Below, one piece after another: positions 62,480 through 64,000 of a stretch of 64,000 bases of DNA (the first letter of the stretch is position 1; each line of letters opens with the position of its first letter). A model generated the notes under the pieces. The model saw nothing but the letters and a program-made list of their open reading frames with translations, was not told the DNA's origin and did no database searches. A program made the position numbers and the translations under genes. Source of the DNA: an uncultured Myxococcales bacterium (GTDB taxonomy: Bacteria; Myxococcota_A; Bradymonadia; UBA7976; VGTA01); contig CAKZRU010000097.1 of the NCBI GenBank assembly GCA_937146725.1, forward strand, positions 22,106 to 86,105. Direction: 5' to 3'.

Positions 62480-63454
62480 TTGGCTCCAATGCACATTCTG
62501 AAGCAAAGATATGCCTTAGTTTCAATCATTTTCTCCTTGTCCTGCTTGCTTCTATTAGCGATTCACTTAGGTTCTTCTTCCTTAGAGAGGGTTCTTGAGC
62601 ACTGCCAAAACGTAAGTCCTTTCCAACTTGCTTGGCTCTGGGCCTTGATGAGTTCAGCGGCTGTCTATTTGCTAAGAACGCTCAGACTTAAACTGATGGT
62701 TCAAAAGTGTTCATTGAGTAATAGTTTCTACATTTGCGCGACTCATAATGTACTCACACGTCTTCTGCCTTTTCGGAGCGGTGAGTTTAGTCTACCCTTC
62801 ATGCTGAACAAGAGAGAAGATATTCCGGTTTTAGAAGGTACTTTACTCATGCTATGGCTCAGACTTGTCGAAGTGGCAACTCTAGTTCCATTCATTGCTT
62901 TTTGTGCCTTGCTTAATCCCGCTCTTATTGACTATCTTCCTTTTGAACAAGCATACTTATGGACCGGTATAGCCGGCTTGAGTCTGTGTATTTCTCTTTG
63001 GATTAAGCCAATACTCAAAGGTCTTATCACAGTGCTTTGCTTAATATTTACTCGGTTAAAGAAAGACAAGTTCGTCATAAAATTAAGCCAAGTCCAAGAT
63101 ATTGGCCATAATATCAGTCAGCGTAAAGCACTCTTGGCCATATCGATGACCTTTTTAATTCTATTCGGGCAGGCAAGCCTCTTTTATTGGATTCTGTGTG
63201 CTTGTGGGTCGCACTTGCACTACCTTAATGTAGCATTGGCAAGTGTGTTGGTACATTTGGCTGGTGTGATTCCAGCACCTACTATGGGTAATGTAGGTAC
63301 ACATGAAATTGCTTGGCTCGTCATCTTTAAAACCCTTGGGCTCAATGAATCTATTGCCCTGTCTAGTGCAGTGCTCAGTCAGTGGCTAACCTTATTATTT
63401 GCAGTCGCTTGGTGGGGGCTTGCAAAAACTTTCTCCTATTTATCAATAGACTAA
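62480..63454 (+). CDS. LPG-synthase-TM / UPF0104 flippase-like membrane protein
   Basis: 324 residues, start TTG 62480 with AAAGG 5 nt upstream; ATG 62489 possible. About eight TM helices. Family text includes RLLPFRSGEFSLPFMLNKRE and VLVHLAGVIPAPTMGNVGTHE, the second being the conserved P-x-x-x-G-x-x-G-x-x-E block of the lysylphosphatidylglycerol synthase TM region. The aminoacyl-transferase domain is absent, so it is a stand-alone flippase-like protein, as in YbhN. Stop of the dehydrogenase is 1 bp upstream, so the two are co-translated, though no common pathway is evident. Confidence 0.82.
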   Translation: MAPMHILKQRYALVSIIFSLSCLLLLAIHLGSSSLERVLEHCQNVSPFQLAWLWALMSSAAVYLLRTLRLKLMVQKCSLSNSFYICATHNVLTRLLPFRSGEFSLPFMLNKREDIPVLEGTLLMLWLRLVEVATLVPFIAFCALLNPALIDYLPFEQAYLWTGIAGLSLCISLWIKPILKGLITVLCLIFTRLKKDKFVIKLSQVQDIGHNISQRKALLAISMTFLILFGQASLFYWILCACGSHLHYLNVALASVLVHLAGVIPAPTMGNVGTHEIAWLVIFKTLGLNESIALSSAVLSQWLTLLFAVAWWGLAKTFSYLSID

Positions 63455-63575
63455 GCCAATCAAAGTTGAGTCCTATTTTTCATAAGCAGGATCTAAAACG
63501 ACTTATTTTTTATACTTACTGTCACAACCAAGATAAATAAATCGTTATTTTAATAAAGATTAAGTAGAACCTTCA

Positions 63576-63604
63576 TTGACTCAAAGAGCTAATGGTCGTA
63601 TCTT
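63576..63604 (+). promoter_or_regulatory. Sigma-70 promoter for gyrA
   Basis: TTGACT (63576-63581, 5 of 6), 17-bp spacer, TATCTT (63599-63604, 4 of 6). Leader about 33 nt, with GGAG at 63632. Confidence 0.6.
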
Positions 63605-63641
63605 TCCACACCTAAAAATGATTCCATGAGTGGAGCTAAGA

Positions 63642-64000
63642 ATGGAAGACAATACAGCAAGCTATCCCCCTATCCAACTTGAACATGAAATGCGCACCTC
63701 TTATCTCGACTATGCGATGTCGGTTATTATTGGTCGTGCGCTACCCGATGTTAGAGATGGACTCAAGCCTGTACACCGCAGAGCCTTGTTTACAATGCAT
63801 GAGCTCAAAAATAACTGGAATAGTTCATACAAAAAGTCCGCACGTATTGTCGGTGATTGTATCGGTAAGTATCACCCGCATGGTGACCAAGCTGTATATG
63901 ACACTGTCGTGCGTATGGCACAGGACTTTTCCATGCGCTATCCATTGGTGGATGGACAGGGGAAATTTGGTTCCGTAGCTGGTGATCCGGCCGCGGCGAT
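63642..64000 (+). CDS. gyrA: DNA gyrase subunit A, N-terminal part, truncated by window edge
   Basis: 119 complete codons. The N-terminus [17 protein letters not shown] and the blocks [27 protein letters not shown] and [12 protein letters not shown] identify a type IIA topoisomerase A subunit. The length and position of the quinolone region match GyrA numbering exactly. ParC is possible but less likely. At the Ser83-equivalent the residue is Gln ([10 protein letters not shown]); Asp87 is kept. After DGQGKFGS the usual D is Ala (GSVAGD). The catalytic Tyr lies just past the window. GGAG is 6 nt before the ATG and a promoter is seen upstream. Confidence 0.9.
   Translation, partial: MEDNTASYPPIQLEHEMRTSYLDYAMSVIIGRALPDVRDGLKPVHRRALFTMHELKNNWNSSYKKSARIVGDCIGKYHPHGDQAVYDTVVRMAQDFSMRYPLVDGQGKFGSVAGDPAAA

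Overview
The window looks like chromosome of a low-GC (about 40% by eye) Gram-negative bacterium with a large predatory/social-type signalling and envelope repertoire. The following point to a deltaproteobacterial or Myxococcota relative, perhaps Bradymonadia-like: a Ser/Thr kinase with a PEGA-type tail, an FHA sigma-54 activator, many lipoproteins whose mature N-terminus begins Cys-Asp-Asp, menaquinone synthesis, and secreted proteins carrying long runs of AG-E/T-MAG repeats. This placement is inference from gene style; no rRNA is present. No tRNA, rRNA, CRISPR array, prophage or insertion sequence was found. The region reads as stable core and accessory chromosome rather than a mobile island.

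Layout. 1-7.8 kb: a partial barrel-like protein, menB, two unknown proteins, an Ate1/Bpt-like transferase, uup, a hydrolase and an outer-membrane protein. 7.8-13.7 kb (minus): hydrolase, Ser/Thr kinase, substrate-binding-like lipoprotein and FAD oxidoreductase, probably one transcription unit. 13.8-20.4 kb: sohB, a metalloprotease lipoprotein with its propeptide encoded by a separate overlapping gene, an acyl-CoA dehydrogenase and a repeat lipoprotein. 20.4-25.8 kb: an oxygenase-like protein, mtnP with a PfkB kinase, and a Cache-HAMP sensor overlapping a NamZ-like muramidase. 25.8-30.4 kb (minus): hybrid histidine kinase, FHA sigma-54 activator and a CBM9-like secreted protein. 30.6-40.4 kb: a phosphatase, a low-complexity protein, a TPR lipoprotein, a cyclic-nucleotide-binding protein, a GHMP kinase, a rhomboid and an A-type Fe-S carrier.

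40.6-51 kb holds the most unusual locus: seven co-directional genes. They encode a zinc-ribbon protein with a degenerate J-domain (HPD changed to HPL), a degenerate Hsp70-like protein, a LolB-like lipoprotein, a stand-alone MshEN domain, a divergent MCE/MlaD-like protein, a MlaF-MlaE fusion (ATPase and permease in one chain) and a very large two-TM protein. I read it as a candidate envelope lipid-transport machine with its own pseudo-chaperone pair; that is a hypothesis.

51-64 kb: a TLC-type transporter, a cyclic-nucleotide/pentapeptide fusion, a Nif3-family gene with a possible 8-codon leader ORF, a minus-strand secreted-protein operon (M15 peptidase, Tat-exported PhoD-like lipoprotein, barrel protein, lipoprotein), gcdH, a beta-decarboxylating dehydrogenase, an LPG-synthase-TM flippase-like protein and the start of gyrA. 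Short tandem duplications of 10-20 bp recur in the spacers and 12- or 30-bp in-frame repeats recur in coding regions, which suggests frequent replication slippage in this genome.
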